64,000 bases of DNA from Lepiota brunneoincarnata (taxonomy: Eukaryota; Basidiomycota; Agaricomycetes; Agaricales; Agaricaceae): NCBI GenBank assembly GCA_023014365.1, contig JAEBUN010000042.1, positions 1 to 64,000 of the forward strand, given 5' to 3'. The position numbers were made by a program, and so were the translations under genes. The notes under the pieces are model-generated. The model was not told the origin of the DNA. It did no database searches and saw only the letters and a list, made by a program, of their open reading frames with translations. Shown one piece after another: positions 22,366-33,840 of the stretch (position 1 is its first letter; each line of letters starts with the position of its first letter).

Positions 22366-23524
22366 AGAACATATGGCATCCTTTCATGCTACTGCATCCC
22401 CCTCAATCAATGAGTAAGTTCCCACTTGTACCTGTTAAGCATTGAGCTCAATTACTAGAAGGTTCTCTTCACTCCCAGTTGTAAACATTTGGTCAAAGTG
22501 AGTAAAGGTCTCCTCAGATTTCCAGTCACATTTATGAGGTTTGCTTCCTAGGTACTTGCAAGCCCATCCAATGGGATCAAAGTCTGGGTTGCTCAAGAGT
22601 TGCTTTGATATCCCCTTTTCCATGATTGTCACCTTGTCTTGTATAATATATTCAGAGGCTGAGACACTTTTGGTCTCAAACCATGGGTGATTCACATAAA
22701 TGAGAGGTTTAATGTTTCACATTAATTCATAGCATGAGTTAAGCACCCAGGTAGTGTGATCAAGATAGGCATCTCCCCATTCAACCTGGAAGTGTTTGAA
22801 CAGCATAGTATCCATTATCCAAGGGTCTATCCAAGCTCCTTTGCTCTGCAAGAGCTTCTGACAGTAATACCTGGCAATACTCAGGGGGAACCAATTTTGT
22901 GCATGCCCCTTTCTAATCTTGAGCTGGAATTGATGATGCCTGTCCCTTATCAAATAGAAATAGTTGTCTAGGTTAACTACCTCAAACCAAGGTCTATTTT
23001 CAATTCTCCATGTCTTCTTGCACTCCTTATTTATATAGGGAGCATAATAATTCAAGATCACAAGGATCCTCAGACAGAGAACATCCACAACTTGAGCTTT
23101 GTACCTTCCAAAAAACTAGTGAGAGAACTTTGTTATCTTCCTCACCTGATCTCTCATTATTGATGAGGCTATGCTGTAATAACTGGAAAGGGGAGTAATC
23201 TGTTCACTCAAGTTCATGGTAGTTATATTTTCTGCAGCTTTACATTGAGTTCTCCATAAATCTAATTTCCCTATCATCTTGTTTGATTCTAGGATATGAA
23301 AGTTTTTGAGACTGCTGGATGTAAAGTCTCTTACAATTTCGGGAAGAAGTTTGGAGTCACTTGAGAAGCTTAAGCTCCTGATATTTAATGTTTCCAAGTT
23401 TTCAGTTGTCTCTGCTAATTCCTGCAGGTTTTCAGCTTCCTGGATGGTGGATAGTTTAATGTTATGGCTACATATGTAAGCCAGGGTTTTTTTTGCTGGA
23501 TGATGAAGCTTGGGTGCATCATGG

Positions 23525-23566
23525 GCAATGTTGTGCTTGATGTCCAGCTTCACCACAACTAAAACA
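23525..23566 (-). pseudogene. gag: Element D nucleocapsid zinc knuckle
   Basis: CFSCGEAGHQAQHC on the minus strand matches CX2CX4HX4C exactly. It lies between gag core (ending about 23858) and protease, as expected, with stops on both sides. Confidence 0.75.
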
Positions 23567-23857
23567 ATGACCTTCAGCATGTAGCTTGTCCATTTCCTCT
23601 GGATTCCATTCATGTTGAGGTCTATCCCCCATTGTTCTGCCTTTCTGGGGCCTCTTTCTGAAGCTTCACTTTTCCTGAGATATACCTTGTTGGTTGTAAT
23701 TGAAGCCAGGTGTAGTGTTTGTTCTTTGCCCATATGAACTTTGTGAGGTGTTTTGTTCTTTACAACTCCTCTGTCCCCCCTTTTGCTCATTGTTTTCTTC
23801 AAGACCAGACCTAGGTTCCCTAGATTCACAAGAGCCCCTTTTTCCCCTTTCACATCC

Positions 23858-24223
23858 TCAATTGCCCTTGGAGTGGTTTTCCCAATGAGCATTGTTTACC
23901 ACTGCTTCTGCTATCTTCTCCAATTTGGCACCTTGAAGGATGGATTTGTATGATGATGTCTCAGGATTTAATTTTTCCTTCCAGAGGGCTCTCTGGATCT
24001 CCAGTTGGAGGCCATTCCACAATTTGTGGACATGAGACCATTTGTCATCATAACCTATTGTAATGAACAGCTCATTCAGAAATGAAGCATATTCTTTTAC
24101 AGGTTGGTTTCCTTGGATGCATTTCTGTAATTTTTGCCTTTGTTGAGCCTTGAAGTTGGTAGGGAAGCAGTAATTGAACAATTCCTCAAAGAATTTGGCT
24201 AACTTCCATCTTTTAGTTTTCAT
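23858..24223 (-). pseudogene. gag: Element D Gag core
   Basis: Starting from the ATG at 24223 (MKTKRWKLAKFFEELFNYCF...). An open region of about 120 codons resembles a Retrotrans_gag capsid core: FEELFNYCFP, VKEYASFLNELF and KLWNGLQLEIQRALW are in the usual order. It begins about 75 bp inside the LTR boundary at 24296. Confidence 0.75.
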
Positions 24224-24295
24224 AGATGCTTTGCAAGTGGAAAGGGTATACACTCTCCTGGTGAGAAAATTGGAGACAATAGATACATGCCAATC

Positions 24296-24712
24296 TGTTA
24301 CCCAGGTTAGGAGTTCACTCTTGAGTAGCACAGCATTTGAGGCAAGATGTCTATACAGACTTGGTCTTGTCCTACTAGGCATGACTTGGATATGATGGAG
24401 CACTATAAGTCCAGCCAGTTATGGCAAAGAGGTATAGGAGACAAGAACTTTATAACACTAAGATAAGGATACATAGTAATGTACTGTATCCTCATATACT
24501 AATGAGTGTGGCTATGCTCCTACTATAAGAATCCAGGCCAGAGTAACTATGAGTCAGAGATAAGAGGGTGAGTCATAAGCTAAATATAGTCCTTCTGATG
24601 TACACTACTGATTGTTTCAAAGTGACATATGACATGGGAAACTAGACTAAACATAACCATCCTTCTGATATGGAATTCTGATAACATTAGGTCCATTCTT
24701 AGAGTTGTTGTA
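24296..24712 (-). repeat. Element D 5' LTR
   Basis: Inverted relative of 18991-19415: plus strand TGTTACCCAGG... is the complement of ...AACCCAGGTAACA. The outer end near 24712 (TTGTTGTAA) is eroded and lacks a clean TG start, so the boundary is approximate. Confidence 0.78.
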
Positions 24713-26364
24713 AGGGGACTGGCATCGTGCGCCTTGCGTTGCGCTCCCCCTTACACAAGGTACTTCTAGGGACCTGTGGTTGGATGTCTGGGCTTGGCCT
24801 TCTTAGCCAATGCCCAATGCCCAAGCCCGGTCTTGGCCTTCTTAGCCAATGCCCGATGCCCAAGCCCGGTCTCGGCCTTTGGCCACCCCCATCCCTGAGC
24901 CCGATCCGCAGGCAACTTCTTATTATCAGTTGCTTGTCTATTGTTTGCATACATTGTTGTGCTGCAAAATCATTTCATTTGTGAAATCACTAGCTAATAA
25001 AGTAACTAACTCTCCGTTACTGAATAATATCAGTATATGGCCATGGTCAGACACTGGGTGCGAGAGATTTAGAATACTATCTAAAATATGTGAAGGTGGA
25101 CATCTCAGAAACAGAACCAGAATACCCAGACAAGTAAAAGTGATGTTGACTAACTTATGGGTGACAAGGCTATGGAAGAATGACTCTGGTATGAATGTAC
25201 CCGAGCATTGTATCCGATACCATGTTAACTAAGATATTAGTTAAGATACTCATGACTGCACAAAAAGACCCATTTCTTTGCCTCTGCCCTAGAAAGTGGA
25301 TGAGTCACAACACCTATGTCATCCGGATGGTACCTAGTCATAATAACAGGTCTGGGAGTGAATCTTGACAAAAGAATGTAGGGATTAGCTGAATGCCCTG
25401 ACAAGAATGTCCCCTTGAAACGGTTCTGATGATATTGAAACCTAAGGGATCGAATGGGGGTATCCCAGAGGGTACTCAGGGAAGGATGCCCCCTCATAGA
25501 AACAAAAAGAGATCAGAAATGATGAACTAGAAAATGAAGATTGATAAGAATAGAATAAGCTAATTAATTCTAGTGTTAGTCTACTACCTGAAGACTATGG
25601 AAGTGGACTTTAGAACATTAGGGTTGAAAAGCTCAGGTGTGGAGAGTCCGAGAATAAAATAAAAACCAATAGATAAATGTTAGCAAGGAAACTTGCTAAC
25701 CCGGCTGGCTGTGATATAAATAGCCAGGCACCTAGGGAGCAAGTCCCTGAGAGCAAATTGATGTCGCTGATATCGGAACTCCTAGAATGATGCTCCTAAA
25801 TGATGAGGAGACAATAAAATGATGAAGCTGAAGGCTTGTTTCAGGTATACCCATAAGTTAATTGTATATTGTTATAAAAACTCGTCTGTAAATTACATGG
25901 GAGACAAGAAACTGCTTGCCTATTTCCCCCCCTGATTGTATGGTCGATTAGGATAGGAATATAAAGCAATTTTACGCGATTTTCTTCAGTCATAAGACCA
26001 CCAGAGACTTAAAGAGTTATACTCTTTAAAACCAGACCCTTTGAAACAATTGAGATATTGACAGACCCTTCTGCTTGACTCAAGAACTGAATACAAGTTG
26101 CTACACCTCTTCTGTTCTTAAGTAGAAAGTTCACTAACTTCTGTTTCTTTGGGTTCCTCTTAGAGGCCTTGCCTCAGAAGTATACCATTGAATTGTAGAG
26201 CTGTTTAATTGAGAAGTGAACATAGTACGCTAGGGCCCATTGAAAACGCTGTCCACTAGGTCTATCTAGTTTAAAGATACTCACTGCAGGAGCTCGCTAG
26301 AAGCCTGTCTCGCTGAGTAGTATAAAAGTTTTATTGCCTTGTTCAGAAGCTGTAGTGTGCTAGG
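24713..26364. other. Unassigned repeat remnant with no credible gene
   Basis: No ORF with recognisable protein content. It contains a 39-bp tandem duplication (24793-24870) and TATA-like runs TATAAATAG (about 25713) and TATAAAAG (about 26322). At 25208-25230 TGTTAAC on the plus strand faces GGTATCGGATAC on the minus strand, which looks like an LTR end next to a primer-binding site, perhaps of a minus-strand Copia-type element. I could not find the second LTR or TSD. Confidence 0.3.
24793..24870 (+). repeat. 39-bp direct tandem duplication
   Basis: Two copies (24793-24831 and 24832-24870), each starting CTTGGCCTTCTTAGCCAATG and ending CAAGCCCGGT, with a single A/G difference. Each unit contains TTGGC/GCCAA and could fold. 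Confidence 0.9.
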
Positions 26365-27006
26365 TGTCATATCCATGCCAACTCAGAGTCTAATCACTTA
26401 AACTTCGGCTTCTCAATTCCATGTGTGCTCCACACAACAACCCTCTGCCCTCCGACTCGGCCCCAACTTGCTCCGACTGCAACCCACTGCCCTGATCACG
26501 CGACCACCTCCACATGTGCCGTGGTCACCTGACCCTCGGTGTCTCTAGTTCCAGTCTCCATTTCCCGTCCATAGTCAAGATACGTTATTGGTCTCCATAC
26601 CTGTACCGGTTTCCATTCCATTTGTAATCTGTTCATAATCCGTTTGTAACTATATCGGCCTCCGCTTCGCTCCACACGTAATCAGTACAAGTCATAGTTC
26701 GTAAGGCCAGTAGTATATATACTGTAGGTACTTGGCTTGTACTCCTCAGTCTGATAATTGAATCGAGCAGTGGACCAGCTCCCTGTTCTCTATCCTCTCC
26801 TCTCTTCTGCCTTGCTCTGCTTCGGCCCCGACTTCCTGAAATACGGACTAGGACAGTAGGAGGGCACAGCACATACGCTGAGGCCGCAAGTCCAACCCCC
26901 TGCCCAACATACTCCACCTCGGTCCTGAAGTCTATGTACTGACTTTGCCCTGTCCCCTGGTTACCTTATATCAAGGTTACCACCCCGACCTGCACCGGCT
27001 CTAACA
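26365..27006 (+). repeat. Solo LTR of family B (older)
   Basis: About 642 bp with B termini (TGTCATATCC ... GGCTCTAACA) and overall order, but with many CpG-to-TpG/CpA changes and a short loss before the 3' end. Of the four B palindromes, one is intact (CGGCCCCG at 26823-26830) and two can be seen decayed (CGGCCCCA, CGGTCCTG). Flanks CTAGG and CAAAC do not match, so the original duplication is lost. Confidence 0.88.
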
Positions 27007-27008
27007 CA

Positions 27009-29364
27009 AACCTAAAACAAGGACTCCCAATGATAGGGAACAGAATATGGAGAATGAGCCTAAACACCATAGAACACATGAACTTTCAAAAAAGAATAAG
27101 AAAGGTACTAGTCATATGTGAAGACAGAATGATAGAAGCAAACACAGAAAATGGCGAAATCCAAAGAATATGGACAGAGACAAAGAAGACCATAAAACAA
27201 ATAGCGAAAGAAGAAACCAAAATAAGAAAAAACCAAATGATGGAAAAAGAAAGAGACATGGAAGGAGAAGTAGAAAGACTACTAAGAAGACCGCAAAACA
27301 AAGACATAGACAGCAACACAAGAAGGAAAGTAAGAGAAATGGAAAGAAAAATAGACAACGTTAACAAAAAAAGAATCAGAGAAGCACAAATAACAGCAAA
27401 GGCAAACTTCAAATCGCAAGCAGAAAAGAACACAAAATACTTCTACAGACTAGCGAAAAAAAAAGATAACACTGAACACAATCTTAGCGTTGAAAGACAA
27501 AGAAGAAAAAATCACAACAAACACGAAACAAATGACAAAGATAGCCTCAGAATACCATGAGAACCTACAAAAGAAGCCTGTCAGAAATGATGAAGAAAGA
27601 AGAGCTATAGAAAGAATCTTAGAAGAAGTAAAAGAGAAACTAGGAACAATAGAAAAAGAAACCCTAGAAAAAGAGTTTGATGAAGAAGATATAATTGCAA
27701 CTATAAAAGACACAGACAATGGTGTAGCACCGGGAATAGACAGAATCCCATTTGAATTCTACAAAATGTGGATCAATGAAGAAAATAAAAAGAGAAAGAA
27801 CAAAAAAAGAACTCCAAAAATAGGGGAAACACTAGAAAGAGTATTCAAAGACATACAGAGAAATGGTCTCAAAGGAAAAAATTTCAACCCAGGAACAATG
27901 ACACTCTTACCAAAAAAGGGAGACATGACCAAAATAGAAAACTACAGACCGGTGACAATGACTAACACAGACTACAAAATCCTGACAAAAATAATTGCAA
28001 TGAGATTAGGAAACACAGTAGGGAACATAATCCATAAAGACCAAGCAGGCTTTATCCCAGGCAGAAGCCTATACAACAACATAAGACTAACAAACACAAT
28101 GATAGACTACAGCGAGCAATACAAGATCAACGGCTGTATAATAGCACTAGATCAAGAAAAAGCATATGACAAAATAGCCCACAATTGGCTGTGGAAAGTA
28201 CTAGAAAAATTTGAATTCCCAGAAAAATTCATAGACTTAATACAGAAACTATACAAGAACACGAGAATGATAATAATGGTAAATGGAACACTACCAGAAG
28301 GCATACCCATAGAAAGAGGAGTAAGACAAGGTGACCCAATGTCATGTCTACTATACAACCTGGCAATAGAACCACTAGCATGCGCAATCAGAAACTCCGG
28401 CATCAAAGAATTCAAAATCCCAGGAGTCATAGATAAAATCATAACATCACTATTTGCAGACAACACACTAGTATACACAAAAGAAACAGATGAAATAGGA
28501 AAACTAAATAACAAAATAGAACTATTCTGCAAAGCCAGTACGGCAAAATTCAACAAGAATAAAACAGAATACCTACCAATAGGCACAAAAGAATACAGAG
28601 AAAAAGTAATAAGAACAAGAAACATAAACAACCAGAGAGGAGGAAAAATACCACAAAACATAAGAATAATAAAAGACAAAGAGAGTATGAGAACACTAGG
28701 ATCATGGGTAGGAAACGGGATGAACCAAAACCCACAATGGAATAAAATACTAGAAAAACAAAAAGAGGTACTACAACCATGGATGAAAATGAGATTATCA
28801 TATAGAGGAAAAGAACTAATACTAAAAGCCCACATACAATCAAGAGCAATATTCCTAGCAATGGTAAATGGAATGCCGAAAGACACACAAGAAAAAATGA
28901 CAAAAATAATGAAAGACTTCCTATGGGGAGAAAACAAACTGCTAATGAAGTGGTCAGACATAATAAAACCAAGAGAAATAGGAGGATTAGGAATCCCAGA
29001 CATCAAAGCCAGAAATGAAGTGATCCAAATAACATTGTTAAAAAAGTTCATGGCACCAAAAGAAACAAGACCTAGATGGGCCTACATAACAGACCAAATA
29101 CTAAAGAAAAACCTAACCAAGAACCCCAAAACCGAAACAAAGAACACAATAAATTGGGGACTACAAACATGGCACAAATCAGTGGCAGGATGGAGTAAAA
29201 TCCCAAAGTACATAAAAGACATGCTAAAAACAGCAAGAAAATACAATATAGGAGTGGACACACCAGCGATAAGCATAGAAACAAAGAGAAACCTACCAGT
29301 ATGGCACCACATCGCAATAACAGATAACTATACATGGAACAAAAAAGCAGCAAAAGAACTATGA
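27009..29364 (+). pseudogene. LINE E reverse transcriptase
   Basis: RT of a Tad1/LINE type. A basic N-terminal linker (EKNTKYFYRLAKKKDN) shifts frame at about 27470 (one-base indel) into the RT, which reads GVAPGIDRIPFEFYK, LPKKGD...ENYRPV, QAGFIPGRSLYNNI, IALDQEKAYDKI, RGVRQGDP. The active site reads LFADNTLVY: the second catalytic aspartate of FADD is asparagine (GAC to AAC). The frame ends in TGA at 29362-29364, continuing in frame afterward, consistent with CGA to TGA. Confidence 0.9.
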
Positions 29365-29379
29365 GATAAAAAGAAAATA

Positions 29380-30140
29380 ATGACAGTAGGCAACCTAGAA
29401 GACTACATAACAACCAACAAAACCAGACAAACAAAGGAAAGCCTCAAAAACATGGCAAACAAGATAATGGAAAAAATCCCAGAAAAAATGAACCCATCAA
29501 GACACGAAGAAAACAAAGACAACCTAGATCATACACCAAACAGAATAAGAAGATACGCAATGACAGACTTCAGAGAAGACCTGGTCCTCTTCAACCCAGA
29601 AATAAAAGAAAACAGACCAATAGAAGACATGATGAGAATCTTCAGCAACAAACAAAGATACAAGACAAGAGGAATCAAAGACACAACACTACACCTAAAA
29701 CCAGCAAAAAGAACACCCTTAAGAAATGACAGAAGCACAGAAAAAACGATATACACAGATGGATCATGCACCAAAAACAGAGATGAGAGAGCCACCGCAG
29801 GATGTGGAATATGGATAGACAAAGAAAGCAAATGAAATAGAAGCATAAGACTAACAGAAGGAGAAATGACAAGCCAAAGAGCAGAAATAATTGCAATCTC
29901 AGAAGCCCTCCTAACACCAGGAAAAATCACAATAAAATCCAACTCAGAATCCACAATAGACAGAATACTAAACAGAGCAAAGAAATGGGAAGATATAAAC
30001 TATCTTGAAACCCAATACAAAAATGACTGGAGACTACTAATGAACAGACTAAGAAAAAGACAATGGTAAAAGGACACAGTGGAATAGAAGGAAACAAGAA
30101 AGCAGATGAACTAGCAGACAAAGCAACAAAAAACTAAATA
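29380..30140 (+). pseudogene. LINE E RNase H domain
   Basis: Same frame as the RT. Motifs: IYTDGSC (first Asp), SQRAEIIAISEAL (Glu), then IKSNSESTI, where the third catalytic position is Asn instead of Asp, and VKGHSGIEGNKKADELADKA (His and final Asp). Stops at 29833 (fits TGG or CGA) and a one-base shift at about 30065 break it. Confidence 0.85.
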
Positions 30141-30908
30141 GGAGAGAATGGAGTAACAGGAGAAAGTGAAAAAAGACTTGATGAAACCTTCGAATGGCAA
30201 GGAGCAAGACTCCAAGCACTAGAACAAGACACAGCATATAAACTAATAATAAAGGAAAAAAAAGGCAACCCAGGAACAAGAACAACGAGAAACAATATAG
30301 AAAAAGCAAAAGCACACATAGAAGAAGCCCTCAACATCAGACCAACAGAAAAAAAGATATGGAAAGGTTTAAACAAAGGAATAATACCATATAAGATCGC
30401 AGACTTCATATGGAAGATAATACACAACAGAATAAAATGTGGACAGTACTTTATGAGAATCCCAGGACTAGAAGAAAGGGCAACATGCATTTGCAGCCCA
30501 ATAGAATCAATAGAACACATACTCTTCAAATGCAAAAAAGGAACAACAAAAATATGGAAACATGTAGAAGAGACATGGACAAAGTCAACAGATGACATAC
30601 CCTGGGTTAAACCAGACATAGGTATCCTAATGGGAATAGGAGCCGTCATAATAGGCCAGAAAAACAAAAATGATACAACCACAAGGAACATAACAGAAAA
30701 GTATAAAGAAATGATAACAGAAACAATATGGCTAATATGGAAAAAAAGAAACGAAAGGGTAATAAATGAAACTGAACATACAGACAAAACATTAACAGAT
30801 GCATGGAACACAATGATGAAAGAGAAACTAGACATAGATTGGAAAATAACAGAAAGAGTACCGTACAAAAAAAGGAAACAAGCAATAAGAAACTACAAAG
30901 CAAAATGA
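30141..30908 (+). pseudogene. LINE E C-terminal zinc-binding region
   Basis: About 250 codons in one frame from 30141 to the TGA at 30908. The core CICSPIESIEHILFKC matches the zinc-binding motif found at the C-terminus of RNase H-bearing LINEs, followed by the usual W-rich helical tail (ITETIWLIWKKRNERV). Confidence 0.75.
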
Positions 30909-31085
30909 GGACAAAAGAACTACCTAACAACAGTCAACAAAAAAGAAAAAGAAGTAACCATCAACATATAATAGTGGACATAAAAAATCACGCACAAAGA
31001 ACGAATAGAGATAAACAGACCAAAAGAGAAAAAGAACCAACCTTAAGGGGGGGAACAAACAAGCGAACCAAAAACGAATGAACAA

Positions 31086-31560
31086 TAACTGTTCAATCAC
31101 AATTTTGGGCCTGCCCTGAGTGAAAGGGATCATAAAGACACAAGTCAACATGATTGACTAGCACTAGGCTTAAAGCCAGTGTGAAATCACAGGAGGGTGT
31201 AATGGGAAACCATGTAACACTAAGGGTTTTTAGTGAGTATGCCTGATAGGGAGAACCTCACACTCTTGGGACCTAGTCTTAGAGGTTAGCTGGTAATCAG
31301 TTTTTGCCCTGACCAAAAGAAAAAAAAAAAATGATCAGTTACCATTGTTGTCTTAACAGTAAACTATGTTGACTAGGAATTGGGCAACCTCAAATTTGAT
31401 GTGTTACTTGGCACTTTACCAGAAATCAAAGTCTTTTAGGGCAGGCCCTGGCCAGCTTGGGCCCAGGCTCAATTTTTGCCACATTACTGCACATTACCAC
31501 ACATTACTGCCACTTTACTGTGATACTACTGTGACACTAGTGTGGTAAGGTGCAGTAGTG
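31086..31560. other. Spacer with a MITE-like inverted repeat
   Basis: No gene. GGGCCTGCCCT at 31107-31117 is perfectly inverted by AGGGCAGGCCC at 31438-31448, enclosing about 340 bp. Flanking duplications are not evident. A simple stretch of ACATTACTGCC-like units lies at 31470-31525. Confidence 0.3.
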
Positions 31561-32265
31561 GTGGTGGTAAATTCACTATGCCCCATAAAGAAGTGCGCAT
31601 GGGTGAAGAGCCTGCTACCCTGATGGAAACCAGCCAACAGGGGGAGGAAATTCCTACCCCAATACAAGGGTGAGTGAAACATGTTCACCCACTTGTCAAT
31701 ACACCCCCTCATGACCTCAGCCCAGAGGGAGTCAATGGTGGTTGCCAGGTGTATGCCCAGCAAGACATGGAGCTCCTTTGCCATCACAATAGCATCAGAG
31801 TGAAGCTCTGCAACAGAGCCCGAAGGCACCTGCCAGAAGGTGATGGTTCACTGGGCCTTGGCAGACAACCAGTGATCCAGAGACCAACACACCTCCAGGG
31901 AATGAGCCTGGCAGTGTGAACAGAGGGATCAACAGCTCTGTGGGCAGAGCCCATGGAGCTGGTGTATATGAAGATGTGATCAGTTTTGGCACAGTCTAGG
32001 ACCATGCCTACTCCCAGCCGAATGGAGTGGAGCTCTGCATCAGCAAGCAGAACCCTCCCCACAGCCTGCCTGACCAAGCACCTGCCTGCAAACATGCAAG
32101 CCACCAAGATGGCCTGCAGCCTCCTGCACAGCAGCCAGTGGGTACCAGCCACTATGCAAGCAGATGATTGGTTGGCCTATACCCTTGTGATAGAGGAGTG
32201 CAGCCTGTCGAGATGCTGTTGCTTCAAATCCCCCTCTGGATCAATGGTGTAAACAAGGGATGGCA
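31561..32265 (-). pseudogene. LINE fragment M1 (RNase H part)
   Basis: Minus-strand match to the LINE M family (best copy 62633-64000): TDHIFIYTSSMGSAHRAVD and the upstream HWLLCRRLQAILVACMFAG. Between about 31620 and 31635 it skips roughly 600 bp present in M5, including the zinc-finger region. It has no A-tail. Confidence 0.7.
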
Positions 32266-32276
32266 ATACCAAGGTT

Positions 32277-32597
32277 GTGGAAGCCATTGCTGCTATGGTG
32301 AGGGCTTTCCCACACCTCTCTCCCATGGACATCCTCCACACTGTTGGTAGGGGGTCCCCCACTCCATCATCTGAGAAGCCTTGCAATACTACCTCTGGCC
32401 CCACAAGGTACCAGGTCATCATCCTTTTTAAGGGCCTTCATCTCCCAGTCAAGAATTTATCCCAGGTTGTTGTGGGAGCCAATCAGGCCCTCCTCAATGT
32501 GAAGTTCCCCCTTAATGTCATGTCCACCTCACCGGCATATGATGGCTTGTCCTTTGCAACTGACCTGGTCATGTCTGTTATAGATCTTAATGTAATC
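32277..32597 (+). pseudogene. LINE F ORF1 N-terminal part
   Basis: Open plus-strand reading (RYQVIILFKGLHLPVKNLSQ, then PAYDGLSFATD) typical of the RNA-binding ORF1 of fungal LINEs. It is cut by the poly-T of minus-strand LINE M2. Confidence 0.55.
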
Positions 32598-33170
32598 TTT
32601 TTTTTTTTTTTTTTTTTCTGAAATCAACAATTTATAATGCAGTGCCTGAACACAGTCCGTATGCACTAGCTATGTACAAGGCAACTAATACAGGGTACAA
32701 CTACCACTAAAGGTAAGGAAGAGAGTCCCACTGACTTGAAAGGCTACACTCCATAAAGAAGTGCATGTGGGTGAAGAGTTTACTGCCCCAATGAAAACTG
32801 GGGCACAATAGACAAGGGGTGGATGGGGACAACAGGTCCCCCCCCTGAAGGGGGTTAGGAGTCAATTCTCTGTAAATCCCTACACCCTGCAGGCTAAGTC
32901 TCTCTAAGAGCCTCAGGTCCCCCTCTTTACAAGGTTAGATGTCAATTTGCCGCAAATTGCTACACCCCACCCAAAAGTGGAGGGCAAATAACTGTCAACT
33001 CTTTGAGGACAAAGTCCATGAGGGGGGAATAACCCAAAGGCCCTCCCCAGTTATCCCACTCCCTCAGGGGGGTGGGATTGAAACAAAAATGCAGAAGGAT
33101 TATGTTCCAGAAAGCCCAAGAGGGCATTGAGGTTGCAGGGTAAGCTGCCATGCTGCATGTACTTCAGACA
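32598..33170 (-). mobile_element. LINE M2 (5'-truncated, minus strand)
   Basis: Poly-T at 32598-32619 on the plus strand is its 3' A-tail, preceded (minus strand) by the family end TTATAAATTGTTGATTTC. It contains only 3' UTR and part of the zinc-finger region. Confidence 0.75.
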
Positions 33171-33840
33171 CCATGACTGTCTGGTTCAAAATCTGGGACT
33201 TGCAGACCAGGTTCTCTTCCAAGTTGATGATTAGAAGGTCATTGGCCATTGGGCCCCATGCTTGCCCTATAAGTGTGGCTTTCCAGCAAGTGGGGACATC
33301 CCTCTGCCATCATTGCTGGCAGTGGGGGCACCCAACTAATGTCTGCAAGGCACAATTCCTGACCTGCCCTGTTTACTCTGAGCCACACAGCAAGGAGAAC
33401 CACAGGTTGATGGTGGGGTGCTGCAAGGCCCACCCCAATGTAAACCCACCAGTCACTGGTACAGCTAAGGGCACTCCGTGCCCTCCCCAGTCCCCATGCC
33501 GCCCACAACAAGAAATGCCCTTTCTGGCACAAGCATTTTGAGAACAGTTGGGTCAAGAAGAGATATCAGGAGGTATGTGGTTCATCTACCACCCCCAAGG
33601 TCTTGCTAACTTAGTCTAGGAGTAATGCCTAGGTTCCTTAACAAGTTACATATATGCTCTCAAAATGTAAATTGTAATTATATTTTGCTGGACTCTTATC
33701 TTGAGTTGTATAAAAATGACTTTGATGTCTTGTTCATGCAAGAGCCCCCTTGGCAAAATCTTCATAAAGCCCCTTCCACTGTCTCTTGGGATGGTGAAGG
33801 TGTTGTAGGTGCTCCACTCCATCCAGAGTGGACATGTATC
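33171..33840 (+). pseudogene. LINE F ORF1 zinc knuckles and endonuclease start
   Basis: VWFKIWDLQTRFSSK, then a CCHC knuckle CHHCWQWGHPTNVC and a second cysteine-rich unit form the ORF1 C-terminus (stop at 33541). From 33649 a new frame reads ICSQNVNCNYILLDSYLELY...FDVLFMQEPPW, the start of the apurinic-type endonuclease (N and E active-site blocks). It is interrupted at 33840 by LINE M3. Confidence 0.78.
33826..33840 (+). repeat. Left target duplication of LINE M3
   Basis: GAGTGGACATGTATC here and GAGTGGACGTATATC at 39583-39597 (13 of 15 identical) bracket M3 and its nested insertions. The endonuclease frame of LINE F resumes after the right copy. Confidence 0.75.

Larger units (their letters stand above)
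19416..24712 (-). mobile_element. Old Ty3/Gypsy element D, truncated in integrase
   Basis: Read on the minus strand from 24712: LTR, gag, zinc knuckle, protease, RT, RNase H, integrase. All reading frames are broken and CpG is nearly absent. The integrase stops in the first catalytic block (SMDFVGP-like) exactly where the A' LTR begins. Its LTR is of the A type, although gag and RT are clearly different from A, so D is a related but distinct family or a chimera. Confidence 0.85.
27007..31085 (+). mobile_element. Tad1-like LINE E (A-rich, inactivated)
   Basis: Non-LTR retrotransposon with RT, RNase H and C-terminal zinc-knuckle region in order. The coding strand is strikingly A-rich and T/G-poor. 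The protein frame is open right up to the solo LTR at 27006, so the 5' part (ORF1, endonuclease) is missing. The 3' end is not clearly bounded; I place it near 31085 where the A-rich composition stops. Confidence 0.85.

Noticed and set aside
24793..24870. CRISPR-like direct repeats
   Set aside because: Only two adjacent copies with no spacers, in a eukaryotic repeat nest.
28152..29051. 299-codon minus-strand frame opposite the LINE E reverse transcriptase
   Set aside because: Hydrophobic shadow of an A-rich coding strand; the plus strand has all RT motifs in order.
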